Below are positions 25,128 through 34,683 of a stretch of DNA of 64,000 nt, piece by piece. Position 1 is the first letter of the stretch. The number at the start of each line of letters is the position of its first letter. The position numbers were made by a program, and so were the translations under genes. The notes under the pieces are model-generated. The model ran no database searches and was not told where the DNA came from. It saw only the letters and a program-made list of their open reading frames with translations. Source of the stretch: Yersinia mollaretii ATCC 43969. Lineage in GTDB: Bacteria > Pseudomonadota > Gammaproteobacteria > Enterobacterales > Enterobacteriaceae. The stretch covers positions 248,001 to 312,000 of the forward strand of contig NZ_CP054043.1 in NCBI RefSeq assembly GCF_013282725.1. Reading direction: 5' to 3'.

Positions 25128-27753
25128 CTTCATACTCCTCACAATGACCACATAAGCACTCATTACCATGAGCAGTTGCATCAGCTAAGTTTATATAATG
25201 AGCCCTTTCTACCACTATTTCACTATCGTACCAAAAATCATCGTCCAACATTTCAATTGTAAATCCGTCCCCAGCCTGAGAAGAATGTATCGGAATAGTT
25301 TCTCCGCTAGCATCCGTACTACCAAAGAATTGCTGACCATTAGCACGTGTAAGCAAATAATTTCGGGATACCATAGGAGAACCTGAATCAGATAAAGCAA
25401 CAAACTTCCCACTGTATGCTGCTGGTAATTCAGGCATAGGAACATTCAGACTTGCCGCGCCCATCTTCTGTACATTGGCCGACTTCAACAAGATATTACC
25501 CGGACAACCCAGTTCAATATTCCCACCGCTGAGTTTGATATATGCTCCACCACAAGTCAGCACTAACTCACTGTTCGCCGATATTTCTACTTTCCCTTCA
25601 CCACTACGGATTTCGATATCTTTCTGCGCCGTCGCTAAGATGGCATCACTCTGCGCCTGTACTTCTATCTTGCCCTTGCCCGTAAACAGTTTCATGCCCT
25701 GTCCTTGCGCAAATAGACTCACCGCGTCACTCGCCGCCACAGTGAACGACTTGCCCGCGCTGATATCTGTGTTGTGCCCTGACATCACACCGACACTTTC
25801 ACCACCCGAGGCTATCCGTACTGCTTTTGGACTCACTATCCCCATACCTTCCGGGGCATGTAGTAACATCCCTGCCGCGCTCAGTTCGTTCAGCGATTTA
25901 TTCAACTGCTGTTGGCTGGCAATATCTCCTTCATGTGCTTGCGCGGTTTGCACTGCTTGCGACAGGCTTCTCGCCAGCGACAACGCCGCCTCCAGTTGGC
26001 TTATCGCCTCACTCATATCCAGCATCTCCCCCCCAGCAGACGGCTGTTTATCCGCACTGATAAACACCCCTTTGCCCCCACGTACCGCTACCCAATCATC
26101 GGTACGCAGCTCGGCACCTTCGCCCCGTAGATTGCGCTGAGCATCTACATTGTGCCCGAGGTTCAATTGGGTCTTGCCGCCGTACTCGGTGCTGAGCTTG
26201 ATGTGCTCTTCGCCGCGTTTGTCTTCCATGCGTAGCTTGTTGAAAGCAGGGGTACGGATCACGTTGCGGGTGTTATTTTTTTCGGTCACATGGTCGGTAT
26301 GACGAGAGTCATGAAGGGCATGGGCGATGTACGGGCGGTCTGGGTCACCGTCGTGAAACGCGATGGCCACTTCGGTGCCCTGTATCAGCGGGAAGTGAAT
26401 GCCATACACATCACCACCGTAAGGTTTGGCGAGTCGCACCGGCATACTCTCCTGCCCTTGTGCTTTATCGTCCTGGTCTGCATCAAATTTCACCCGATAC
26501 AAGCCGGAGGTATCCTGCCAGGCATAGATATCGTTGGCCTTCGCGCTGGTCACCCGCGCCATCATGGTGCCGCTGACTTTTGGACGGGGCAGCAATGCCG
26601 GGCGCCAGCACAGAGTTTCACTGTAGGGTACCGCCATCCAGTTCACCACTAATGCATCCTTGCGGCTGGCACTAAAAAAGGTGCCGGTGATGACTACGCC
26701 GTTGTCCATAACGGTGGGAAGCGTCGGAACAATGACAGTTTCGGTTATCGTCAGTACCTGCCCTGGGCTGAGGGTAGCATCATTACCCAAGCCAACAATC
26801 GTTGTCTGTGCTGATAAAAAACGCTCATGGTCGAGGCGTGCCAGGAAATTGGCGGTTTCAGCAGTGGGGTCGATTTTATCGCCGGTATCCAGATGGCGAG
26901 GTTTGTAGTGATACACGTCACCGTAGGTCACCCCTTCACTCTCGCCGCGTGTCATATCGGTTCTGCCAGACTGAAGTATTTTCTGTGCTTCACGGTGGTT
27001 ATAATCTTTGGTGGTCACGTTAGCCTGCACCACATTGTGCTGTACACTCACGCCCCAAACCGACTCTGCACCACTGTCACTCATGCCTGACGGGCTGTTC
27101 AACGGCAGGTCTTTACCAAACTTATAGGCACTCTGCTTATCAGCGAAGTGCACCACTTCAGTCTGGGTGTCCGACTGCAAGCTGAAGAAGTAAAATATCC
27201 CCATCTCTGAGAGCAATCGTTCAATGAATTCCAGGTCGCTTTCCTGGTACTGGTTTATTTGTTCACGTTTCGGATAGGTCTGTTTCAGGACAAACTCATA
27301 TTCCCAGTCCTTAAAGCCATGCTCCTGAAGTATCTGCTCCACCACTTCCGGTACCGATTTGTTGACAAAGAAACGGTGGGTGCGGAATTGATTGCGCAGC
27401 AGTGCCAGAAATGGTGATAGCGTTATCTGGTACACGGCCTGGTCTTTTGAGCCACTGACCCGCTCAAAACTCGTCACTACCCCATGCACCACCTTTTGCT
27501 CCGAGAGGCTCTGCAACAAACCCGCCCCCATTGTCAAACTGGCTGGTTTACGCAGCAACTGACTGGCATCAATGTCTTTGTCAGTACTGGTGAAATGAAC
27601 TGTGTAGCAATACAATTCACTCATCGCTTCCGTCCCCACAAAATCCTCCACATCCAGAGGAGAGGAGCAGGAAGGAATATCAAGGCGGTAACGATTCAGG
27701 GTGGTTTTGGTGATAGCTGACAGCGTATTTTGAAGCGTATCAATAATACTCAT
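25117..27753 (-). CDS. vgrG: T6SS spike protein VgrG (TssI) with C-terminal extension
   Basis: About 878 residues. The gp27-like part includes YQESDLEFIERLLSEMGIFY. The gp5 OB-fold shows RVKFDADQDD and VRLAKPYGGDVYGIHFPLIQ, with EVAIAFHDGDPDRPYI after it. The beta-helix and DUF2345 region follow to about 765. The last 110 residues are extra: a small beta domain (YLLTRANGQQFFGSTDASGE) and a Cys-rich tail (CLCGHCEE). I chose the ATG at 27753; the upstream frame to 27804 encodes no VgrG sequence. It probably loads the hydrolase encoded two genes downstream. Confidence 0.93.
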   Translation of the reverse strand: MSIIDTLQNTLSAITKTTLNRYRLDIPSCSSPLDVEDFVGTEAMSELYCYTVHFTSTDKDIDASQLLRKPASLTMGAGLLQSLSEQKVVHGVVTSFERVSGSKDQAVYQITLSPFLALLRNQFRTHRFFVNKSVPEVVEQILQEHGFKDWEYEFVLKQTYPKREQINQYQESDLEFIERLLSEMGIFYFFSLQSDTQTEVVHFADKQSAYKFGKDLPLNSPSGMSDSGAESVWGVSVQHNVVQANVTTKDYNHREAQKILQSGRTDMTRGESEGVTYGDVYHYKPRHLDTGDKIDPTAETANFLARLDHERFLSAQTTIVGLGNDATLSPGQVLTITETVIVPTLPTVMDNGVVITGTFFSASRKDALVVNWMAVPYSETLCWRPALLPRPKVSGTMMARVTSAKANDIYAWQDTSGLYRVKFDADQDDKAQGQESMPVRLAKPYGGDVYGIHFPLIQGTEVAIAFHDGDPDRPYIAHALHDSRHTDHVTEKNNTRNVIRTPAFNKLRMEDKRGEEHIKLSTEYGGKTQLNLGHNVDAQRNLRGEGAELRTDDWVAVRGGKGVFISADKQPSAGGEMLDMSEAISQLEAALSLARSLSQAVQTAQAHEGDIASQQQLNKSLNELSAAGMLLHAPEGMGIVSPKAVRIASGGESVGVMSGHNTDISAGKSFTVAASDAVSLFAQGQGMKLFTGKGKIEVQAQSDAILATAQKDIEIRSGEGKVEISANSELVLTCGGAYIKLSGGNIELGCPGNILLKSANVQKMGAASLNVPMPELPAAYSGKFVALSDSGSPMVSRNYLLTRANGQQFFGSTDASGETIPIHSSQAGDGFTIEMLDDDFWYDSEIVVERAHYINLADATAHGNECLCGHCEEYEDDM

Positions 27754-27854
27754 GGGTTTTACTCCGTGGTAACAACCTGTATTCCATGGGTTTGCACACC
27801 GCATAGCCAGTTAACAGCCGACAGGTTTATTTGAAGGGGGAGGTTATTTCCGGT

Positions 27855-28175
27855 TCAGTTATAGAGCCAATGTCCAGCTTTGGCTGATTCAATAAACATC
27901 CCAACCGTTAATGGTATTTTGTTTTGATTAAGGGCTTTTCGTGAAAATACGGATTTAACCTTCCAGGGGTAATAGTTACTGAGAGAAAATCCGGCGGGCT
28001 GAACATTAAAATGTGAGAAAAATTTTTCTGTCATCTCAGCGACATCATCTGCTTCATGCAAATTCTGTAAGGGGGTGTCATCGTCAATATCAATTTTTTT
28101 CATGAACAGGCTGGTCACCAGCGGTAGCTCGCTTTTGACAAATTTTCTGACGCTGTCTTCGATTGTCATGTTCAC
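27855..28175 (-). CDS. DUF1493 family protein
   Basis: 106 residues, acidic N-terminal half (KKIDIDDDTPLQNLHEADDV) and FSLSNYYPWKVKS in the middle, matching DUF1493 by memory. No signal peptide, so cytoplasmic. Its ATG overlaps the stop of the upstream small membrane-protein gene by 4 bases, so the two form a pair between clpV and vgrG. DUF1493 proteins often accompany such a partner; the role is unknown. Confidence 0.7.
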   Translation of the reverse strand: MNMTIEDSVRKFVKSELPLVTSLFMKKIDIDDDTPLQNLHEADDVAEMTEKFFSHFNVQPAGFSLSNYYPWKVKSVFSRKALNQNKIPLTVGMFIESAKAGHWLYN

Positions 28176-28627
28176 CAGATTTTATCCTCCGCTCGCGCGA
28201 TGGTGTTATACCTGCTTACGGTTTTGAAACTGATCGTGGCCACATCAGTCGCCAGTATAATCCATCCTAAAACGGGAACGGTTCTTCCTGCAAATGCCCC
28301 CAGATTATTAACCCAAAACACCTTGACGCCGCTTAACGAAAAGGATTTTTTTGTCAATGTTGGTAAGATGCGTTTTTTGAATTTGTAGCTGAGATGCTTG
28401 CGGAAAAAAAGTGATGCATGCGACGTACCTTTCGTTGCTGTATTGGGTTTTCCAGGTACGTCGACACTATTATTACCGAGGATCACAAAAGCCACGCCAA
28501 TGATATCTTTGATGCCCAGTTGATTTTCAGTTTCATCCACCAATATCCAAAACAGCAACTCATAAGCCGTCAGATTATTTAATCCATTAAAAAAATAAGT
28601 ACCGTTAAGTTCTTCAACCGTATCCAT
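28172..28627 (-). CDS. Small membrane-associated protein paired with DUF1493
   Basis: About 151 residues. A hydrophobic segment near the C-terminus (VPVLGWIILATDVATISF) suggests membrane association. I chose the ATG at 28627, 9 bases behind a strong AGGAGG; the frame extends to a TTG at 28648. From memory, similar genes accompany DUF1493 genes in enterobacteria. Function unknown; possibly toxin or immunity rather than structural T6SS. Confidence 0.6.
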   Translation of the reverse strand: MDTVEELNGTYFFNGLNNLTAYELLFWILVDETENQLGIKDIIGVAFVILGNNSVDVPGKPNTATKGTSHASLFFRKHLSYKFKKRILPTLTKKSFSLSGVKVFWVNNLGAFAGRTVPVLGWIILATDVATISFKTVSRYNTIARAEDKIW

Positions 28628-28721
28628 AGGTATAATCCTCCTGGGCAATAAATGAGCAGCATTGGCTACGTCCCCTATCTTTTAGGGGTTACTATTCTCT
28701 TGGTTAGACAACGTTGAACCC

Positions 28722-31361
28722 TTAGTCACCAAACCCCAAAGTGATCCCTTCGGCTTCATCCCAGCCCAACGTCAGCGAAGTGGTGCGCTGTTGCTCGCTC
28801 ATACGGCTTAACAGTTGCTGGCTCAACACCGGCAAGATTTGCTGGTTCAGTAGGCTATCGATATTGCGCGCGCCAGTGTCCGGCAGCAGGCAGGCGGCAA
28901 CCAGCGTGTCGTACAGGCTTTCCTCAATGGTGCAGTGCAGGCCGTAATGTTTGTTCAGGCGTTTAGCGACCTGTGCCAGTTTCATCTCGACGATGGTACG
29001 CAACGCGGTGGCATCCAGTGGGCGGTAGATCAGGGTCTGGAAGCGGGCCAGCAAGGCGGGCTGGAAGTGGTCGCGCAGGATCGGGCGCAGCAGTTCATGC
29101 AGATCGCTATGGGTCGCTTCCGGTTGTTCATCCAGTAACTGCATCAGATGATCACTGCCCAGATTGGCGGTCATCAGGATCACGGTGTTACGAAAATCAA
29201 TTTCGCGCCCTTCACCGTCGCGCATAAAGCCACGGTCAAATACCTGATAGAACAGGTTAATGACATCAGCGTGCGCTTTCTCAACTTCGTCAAGCAGCAC
29301 CACGCTGTACGGGCGCTTGCGCACCGCCTCGGTCAGAATGCCGCCCTGACCGTAACCGACATAGCCCGGTGGCGAACCTTTCAACTGAGAAACGGTGTGC
29401 GCCTCCTGATATTCAGACATGTTGATGGTGATCAGCGATTTCTCGCCACCGAACAGTGTGTCGGCCAGTGCCAGCGCAGTCTCGGTTTTGCCCACCCCAC
29501 TGGGGCCAACCAGCAGGAACACCCCCAGCGGGCCATTTTCGGACGTCAGGCCGGTTTTGGCGGCGCGCAGGCGTTGCGCCATCTCAACCAGCGCCGCATC
29601 CTGACCGACCACCCGGGTCGCGAGGTGGTTTTCCAGTTGCAATAAATCGGTCTGTTCGTCTTTCAGCAGGCTGCTCAACGGCACGCCTGTCCAGTCGGCG
29701 ATAACCGTCGCCACCGTGCGCACATCAACATCCAGCGACAGCAGCGGCGCATTACCCTGAATCTGACTTAACTCTTCCTGCAACCTGGCCAGATGTGCCG
29801 CGTTGGCGATATCCTGACGCGCGTCGATAATCAGGGCGGTGAGGCGTTGCTCTGCTGCATATTGCTGTTCAAGCGTTTGCTGCCCAACCAGCAGTTCTGC
29901 GCGGCGTTGGTCAATCTCAGATAAGCGGGTTGAACCGATACTCGGCAGCAGGAGCAAATCCTGTTCGATGGCCTGTTGCTCCATCGCCAATGCAGCCAGT
30001 TCGGCGTTAATTTCCATCAGCGCGACCGGTAGCGTGTCGATGCTCATGCGCACGCGGGCACCGGCAGTATCGAGCAGGTCCACCGCTTTATCCGGCAGTT
30101 GGCGACCGGTCAGGAAGCGCCGCGACAGGGTAACCGCAGCGGTAATAGCAGAATCCAGAATATGCACGCCGTGGTGCTGGGCGTAGCGGCCCTTTAAGCC
30201 GCGCAGCATCAGGCTGGCTTTGGCGTCGTCCGGCTCGTCAACTTTCACCATCTGGAAGCGGCGTTCTAATGCGGCATCACGCTCAAAATACTGTTTGTAC
30301 TCCGACCAGGTGGTGGCAGCGATGGTGCGCAACTCGCCACGCGCCAGTGCCGGTTTCAGCAGGTTGGCGGCATCTGCGCCACCGGCCTGATTACCGGCAC
30401 CGATGATGGTGTGGGCTTCGTCGATAAACAGCAGCACTGGCGTCGGTGATTGTTGCACTGCTTCAATAACATTTTTCAGCCGCTGTTCGAACTCGCCTTT
30501 GACCCCAGCCCCGGCTTGCAACAGGCCCAAGTCCAGGGTGCGCAGGCTGACGGTTTTCAGGCTATCCGGCACGTTACCTTCGGCAATGCGCAGCGCCAGC
30601 CCTTCAACCAAGGCGGTTTTACCCACACCCGGTTCACCGACCAGAATCGGGTTGTTTTTACGGCGGCGCGACAGGATGTCGACCATCTGGCGGATCTCGG
30701 TATCGCGACCAAAAATCGGGTCAATCTGCCCGGTTTTCGCTTTAGCAGTCACATCGAGGGTAAATTTATCCAGCGCCGCTTGCAGGGCGTCATTGAGTTG
30801 CGGCTGGCCACTGGTAGAGGTAGTAGTCGCTGCCTCATTGGTCAGATTGACCGGGCTGTCTGCCAGTGCCGCAGCCTGCTGAACTTCAGGGCGCTCGTCG
30901 GATTGGCTGTCCAACAACGGTAGCAAGCGGTGTAACTGGGTGGTGCTCAGGCTGAGCAACGGCCAGGCGGCATCGGCGGCCAATAATGATGGCGAATTTA
31001 TCAGAGCAGATAACAGATGAACCGAGCGCACCGCATCGGCATCTTCCTGCAACGAGGCATCCAGCCAGGCACTTTTGATCAGTTGCTGTAACGCAGCTGA
31101 CAACTGGGGTTTGCCCTGCACCGTGCGCGGCAAAGTATCCAGATGGGCCAGCAACCCCTGCCACAGGCTGTCCATGTCCCACTCATAACGACGGGCAATC
31201 ACCGTGATATCGCCTTCACCCTGTTCCAGCAGTTTCAACAACCAATGTTCAACGGTTATCTCGGCATGGGCACGGGTCTGACACAGGGTTGCAGCACCGG
31301 CCAGTGCCTGCGCGCAATAGGGATTTAACCGACGTAATAAGTGTGCTGAATGCGTTGTCAT
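28722..31361 (-). CDS. clpV: T6SS sheath-disassembly ATPase ClpV (TssH)
   Basis: An 879-residue AAA+ protein. The N-terminal Clp-N domain binds contracted TssC. The first ATPase has Walker A GEPGVGKT and Walker B LLFIDEAHTIIGAG; a ClpB-like middle coiled coil spans about 420-530; the second ATPase has GPSGVGKT and VVLLDEVEKAH. It hydrolyses ATP to recycle contracted sheath. Start ATG at 31361 with AAGGAAG upstream. No defect seen. Confidence 0.95.
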   Translation of the reverse strand: MTTHSAHLLRRLNPYCAQALAGAATLCQTRAHAEITVEHWLLKLLEQGEGDITVIARRYEWDMDSLWQGLLAHLDTLPRTVQGKPQLSAALQQLIKSAWLDASLQEDADAVRSVHLLSALINSPSLLAADAAWPLLSLSTTQLHRLLPLLDSQSDERPEVQQAAALADSPVNLTNEAATTTSTSGQPQLNDALQAALDKFTLDVTAKAKTGQIDPIFGRDTEIRQMVDILSRRRKNNPILVGEPGVGKTALVEGLALRIAEGNVPDSLKTVSLRTLDLGLLQAGAGVKGEFEQRLKNVIEAVQQSPTPVLLFIDEAHTIIGAGNQAGGADAANLLKPALARGELRTIAATTWSEYKQYFERDAALERRFQMVKVDEPDDAKASLMLRGLKGRYAQHHGVHILDSAITAAVTLSRRFLTGRQLPDKAVDLLDTAGARVRMSIDTLPVALMEINAELAALAMEQQAIEQDLLLLPSIGSTRLSEIDQRRAELLVGQQTLEQQYAAEQRLTALIIDARQDIANAAHLARLQEELSQIQGNAPLLSLDVDVRTVATVIADWTGVPLSSLLKDEQTDLLQLENHLATRVVGQDAALVEMAQRLRAAKTGLTSENGPLGVFLLVGPSGVGKTETALALADTLFGGEKSLITINMSEYQEAHTVSQLKGSPPGYVGYGQGGILTEAVRKRPYSVVLLDEVEKAHADVINLFYQVFDRGFMRDGEGREIDFRNTVILMTANLGSDHLMQLLDEQPEATHSDLHELLRPILRDHFQPALLARFQTLIYRPLDATALRTIVEMKLAQVAKRLNKHYGLHCTIEESLYDTLVAACLLPDTGARNIDSLLNQQILPVLSQQLLSRMSEQQRTTSLTLGWDEAEGITLGFGD

Positions 31362-31643
31362 AAATTTTCTTCCTTGTATGCGAAACCTGATACGTTAGCC
31401 GGTTTCACTGGCGTTATTGTCGCCGTCAGTTTGAACACGGACAGCGCGCAAGGCCCGGAGCGTACACGCAGTACGTGATGGCCCGAGCACTGCCCAGGTG
31501 CAAAATGGCAAGTAAAATAGCCAGATGAAGCTGGCGGCGGGCACGCTACCGCCCATAGCCATAAACCAAGGCCCATAAGGTCATCTGATAAAATGTGTGT
31601 GCGTTTGGCTGAATACCGATACCCCGATACTGAGCTAAAAACA
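31362..31643. other. hcp-clpV intergenic region, part 1
   Basis: A non-coding stretch with GC-rich self-complementary segments (for example CCCGGAGCGTACACGCAGTA near 31454) and no supported ORF. It may hold processing sites or a clpV promoter. Together with the adjacent terminator and repeat it separates hcp from clpV by about 440 bases, so clpV probably has its own promoter or depends on read-through. Confidence 0.4.
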
Positions 31644-31670
31644 CAAAAAGCAGACGGCGAACCGCCTGCT
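31644..31670 (-). terminator. Intrinsic terminator after hcp
   Basis: On the minus strand AGCAGGCGG and CCGTCTGCT flank a TTCG loop and are followed by a T-run. It lies about 130 bases after the hcp stop. It would give a short, abundant hcp message with partial read-through to clpV, which suits the high demand for Hcp. Confidence 0.75.
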
Positions 31671-31679
31671 GCTGCGGGT

Positions 31680-31803
31680 TACCCTAAATAATTCGTGTTG
31701 CAGGCAGGCGGCAAATGAACGAATCCCTGGGAGCATAGATAACTATGTGACCCGAGTGAGCGAACGTAGCCAACGCACCTGCGGCGCGAAGAATGACGGG
31801 TAA
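31680..31803. repeat. Dispersed enterobacterial repeat, copy 1
   Basis: Contains GTTGCAG, GGCGGCAA-TGAAC, AATCCC, GGAG and AGCCAAC blocks in the same order as the copy at 36055-36165. Similar repeats are scattered in Yersinia and Serratia genomes (from memory). The ends are mutually complementary (GCAGG..., ...CCTGC), so the transcript could fold. Confidence 0.6.
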
Positions 31804-32295
31804 TTACGCGGTAGTACGCTCGTTCCAGGAATCGGAATGAATGATGTTGCCGTCTTTGTAAGTCCAGGTGATTTTTTCGTAACGCAGCTCAATGGCTTCG
31901 AGGTGATTGTGTTTCTCTTTGGCCGGATCCTTGATGTCGTGCATCTTCGGTGCCACTTTCACCAGCTTCACGTTCTCAAGCTTGGTATTGAAATACTCCA
32001 CTTCCTGGCCCGCATCGTTAATGCGATACCATTTGAACTCAGCGGATTTCAGGGTCTGGCCGGTGGTTACCGCTTTGTACAGGTACGGGCTGGAAGAATC
32101 GATTTCCTTGGTGAACAGGAAAGGGGTATGGATACGGGTGCCGGTCAGCTTGCCCGTATTGTTGTCTGTCGGGATATACAGGTTATGTTCCTGCGCCACG
32201 ATCTCAATGCTGCCTTCGCGATCTTTAACATCTACGGAACCTTTAATGTCCGCACCGCCATCATCTTTCAGCCACAGATATACTGGAATTGCCAT
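31804..32295 (-). CDS. hcp: T6SS tube protein Hcp (TssD)
   Basis: 163 residues of the Hcp family: MAIPVYLWLKDDGGADIKGS at the start, TGTRIHTPFLFTKEIDSSSP, EFKWYRINDAGQEVEYFNT and YEKITWTYKDGNIIHSDSWN near the end. Hcp hexamers stack into the inner tube. It starts 3 bases before the OmpA-domain gene ends and is followed by a strong terminator. Confidence 0.95.
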   Translation of the reverse strand: MAIPVYLWLKDDGGADIKGSVDVKDREGSIEIVAQEHNLYIPTDNNTGKLTGTRIHTPFLFTKEIDSSSPYLYKAVTTGQTLKSAEFKWYRINDAGQEVEYFNTKLENVKLVKVAPKMHDIKDPAKEKHNHLEAIELRYEKITWTYKDGNIIHSDSWNERTTA

Positions 32296-32298
32296 GGG

Positions 32299-34026
32299 TT
32301 ACTTCTCCATTTCTTGGGTTGATACGTCACTTTCATCCTGTGACGCTGTTTTTACGCCTGGCAGGCGACAGGCATCGGCCTGCGGTACCAGACTGATTTC
32401 GACACGGCGGTTGAGCGCACGGCCCGCTTCCGTATCGTTAGATTTCAGAGGACGACTCTGGCCATAACCCTGTACGGCAAAGCAGCTTTCCGGAATATCC
32501 CCGGTATCGCGCATCCAGTTGCGTACCGATTCCGCCCGCTTAAGCGATAGAGTCTGGTTGGACTTATCATCACCCGTGATATCGGTGTGACCCGCCACCA
32601 CGATCAGCCAACCCGGTTTGGCTTTAATCCCGACCAGCGCATTGATAAGCACTTTGGTGGAGCCAGGCTTGAGCATTGATTGCCCCACGTCAAACAGTGA
32701 CAGGCTATCCAGACGGAGGGTTTTGGGCCCCTGAATAATTTGATTAATCACCGGTGGTGGCGGTGGAGGAGACGCCCAGCTATTGATAGCAATGTAAAGC
32801 GGAGCCCGCAGTCGCAGCCCCTGATACAATCCCAGAGACAAACGCATGGGTGCACCGCGACGTAACCAGTCATCCAGCAGATATGCATCTGCCCGTAGTT
32901 GCTGTTGGGCCAGAGTTTTAGGGGTTGGAGGCGTGCCAGTGAGCCGGTTATACTGCGACAGATGATCACCAACGCTCTGGACCAGGCGCTGGTTATTGAT
33001 GAAAGAGGCCAGCAGGGCAAACAGTAAAAATACCCCACACAGCACGCCAGCCATCTGCCAAACCTGCATCAGGCGGGAGACGCCGCGGCGGCGAGGCAGA
33101 TAAGGTAGCAGCACTTCTGGCAACGGCAGGCACTCTTGCTCAGGGGTCGCCACCGGCATCAGCGTAGTGACTCCATTGATGTGTGTCTGCCACAAATTGT
33201 TCTGACGCCCCGCGACCGGTGTAAAACAGCAGCCCCATGCGCACAGGGTAAGTGCAGGGACATCTCCTTGCCGCTGTGTCAGGATGCTCAGGACATGTTC
33301 ATCAAGCCAGGACAGAAGACTTTCCATCCAGAATACAGCGCTCAACCTTCCCTCACCGTTGCAGGACTCTTTAGGCTGGCTCCATTCAACCAGCGGTATG
33401 ACGCCTGCCCCCGCCTCCTGAACCTGAATGCCTTTTAGCCCCGGAGTGACCGTGTACCAGCGTTCTGCCTGCGCTGATGAGGATACCGGCGGTGAAAGCC
33501 AGGTACTCAGCCAGACCGGCGGGATCCCCGCAAGCCATCCTTTGCACTGCACGATGGCCCGTTGCCAAGCACGCAGGGATTGTGAAAAATCATCCCGACT
33601 CTGATGTTGCTCCGGCACGATAGCCAGTAACACCGAGATCTGGGCAATCAGCGCCGGACGTTCCGCCGCCAGATGTTGTGCGAGTATCGGCAGTTGTTCT
33701 GGCAGTTGCACGACCAGATACCAACCTTGACGCGTTTCACAAAAAGATGCCGATGGGGAAAACAGGGCATCGCTGTCACCACAAACCAGTACCACCGCAC
33801 CCTGAAAATCTTCAGGCGGCAGCGTTGAATCGGCAATGGATTGGTTAGCCACTTTATTACGGTTGTGCTTGCGCCACTGAAAATAGCCTACCGCACCACA
33901 GAGGATGACAACCAGCATGCTCAGTACCACACGGCTGCCTGTGCCCAGCGGCCAGAAACCCAGGATAAGCCACAGTGCCAGGCAGGCCCCCAGCAGCAGC
34001 AGGAGTAACTGTGTTAATCCGCGCAT
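32299..34026 (-). CDS. T6SS OmpA-domain protein with TssM-like N-terminal part
   Basis: 575 residues. Two N-terminal helices (LLLLLLGACLALWLILGFW, VVLSMLVVILCGAVGYF) and another near 330 surround a cytoplasmic region. The C-terminal OmpA domain (about 440-555) shows VVAGHTDITGDDKSNQTLS, LKRAESVRNWM and NRRVEIS, and binds peptidoglycan. It lies directly after tssL. In some systems this domain is fused to TssL; here it is separate and should anchor the membrane complex to the wall. Confidence 0.85.
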   Translation of the reverse strand: MRGLTQLLLLLLGACLALWLILGFWPLGTGSRVVLSMLVVILCGAVGYFQWRKHNRNKVANQSIADSTLPPEDFQGAVVLVCGDSDALFSPSASFCETRQGWYLVVQLPEQLPILAQHLAAERPALIAQISVLLAIVPEQHQSRDDFSQSLRAWQRAIVQCKGWLAGIPPVWLSTWLSPPVSSSAQAERWYTVTPGLKGIQVQEAGAGVIPLVEWSQPKESCNGEGRLSAVFWMESLLSWLDEHVLSILTQRQGDVPALTLCAWGCCFTPVAGRQNNLWQTHINGVTTLMPVATPEQECLPLPEVLLPYLPRRRGVSRLMQVWQMAGVLCGVFLLFALLASFINNQRLVQSVGDHLSQYNRLTGTPPTPKTLAQQQLRADAYLLDDWLRRGAPMRLSLGLYQGLRLRAPLYIAINSWASPPPPPPVINQIIQGPKTLRLDSLSLFDVGQSMLKPGSTKVLINALVGIKAKPGWLIVVAGHTDITGDDKSNQTLSLKRAESVRNWMRDTGDIPESCFAVQGYGQSRPLKSNDTEAGRALNRRVEISLVPQADACRLPGVKTASQDESDVSTQEMEK

Positions 34027-34029
34027 CCG

Positions 34030-34683
34030 CTAGTGCATCCCTGTCAATTGAGACACCATGTGCGTCAGTCGGGTGGACAATGTGAACCACAGAGCAACCA
34101 GTATGACGACGCCCGCTCCCCACGAAAACCAATAGGTTTTGCGTCCAGAGCGCAGACGCAATGAGCGCGAGACCACCGGCGTTTCCTGTGAAGAGGCAAA
34201 CGGTGGCACCAGCAAACTCAGCTTACGCACCACATCTTCTCTGCGCTCGTCACCCTGTTCGCGGTAACGACCGGCAAATCCCAAGGTTAGCGCACGGTAA
34301 AAGCAGGTCAGCACCGCCGTATCCGGTGCCGGCTCCTGCAACACCGCGCGGATCCGCTCCCACAGCTCTTCACCCGCATTCAAAGTATTAAAGTAGCGGG
34401 CCTGCAGCGGATCTTTCAGCCATTTGGTATAGCCACTGTCCTGTTTCTGACGGTTCAGGACGCTTTCATCCAGTAACGCACACTGGGTGTACAGCATATG
34501 GTCGCAGCTGATTTCGCTGAAACCGGCACGCGACAATGTCGCGCGCGCGTTGTCAATCCACTCACAGGCACGGCGATACAAAGCTTCTCCGTCCTCAACT
34601 TCCTGACCGTTACGCAACTGGCTGACCATCAGCCAGCAGGGATAAAAGACCGCATCAACCACCGACGTATTAATTTTGCTCAT
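34030..34683 (-). CDS. tssL: T6SS inner-membrane protein TssL (DotU)
   Basis: 217 residues, short form without a peptidoglycan-binding domain. Conserved DotU blocks are LYTQCALLDESVLN, ARYFNTLNAGEELWERI and LTLGFAGRYRE. One C-terminal helix (FSWGAGVVILVALWFTL) anchors it. It partners with TssM and TssK. Its ATG overlaps the tssK stop by 4 bases, and the OmpA-domain gene follows 3 bases downstream. Confidence 0.93.
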   Translation of the reverse strand: MSKINTSVVDAVFYPCWLMVSQLRNGQEVEDGEALYRRACEWIDNARATLSRAGFSEISCDHMLYTQCALLDESVLNRQKQDSGYTKWLKDPLQARYFNTLNAGEELWERIRAVLQEPAPDTAVLTCFYRALTLGFAGRYREQGDERREDVVRKLSLLVPPFASSQETPVVSRSLRLRSGRKTYWFSWGAGVVILVALWFTLSTRLTHMVSQLTGMH

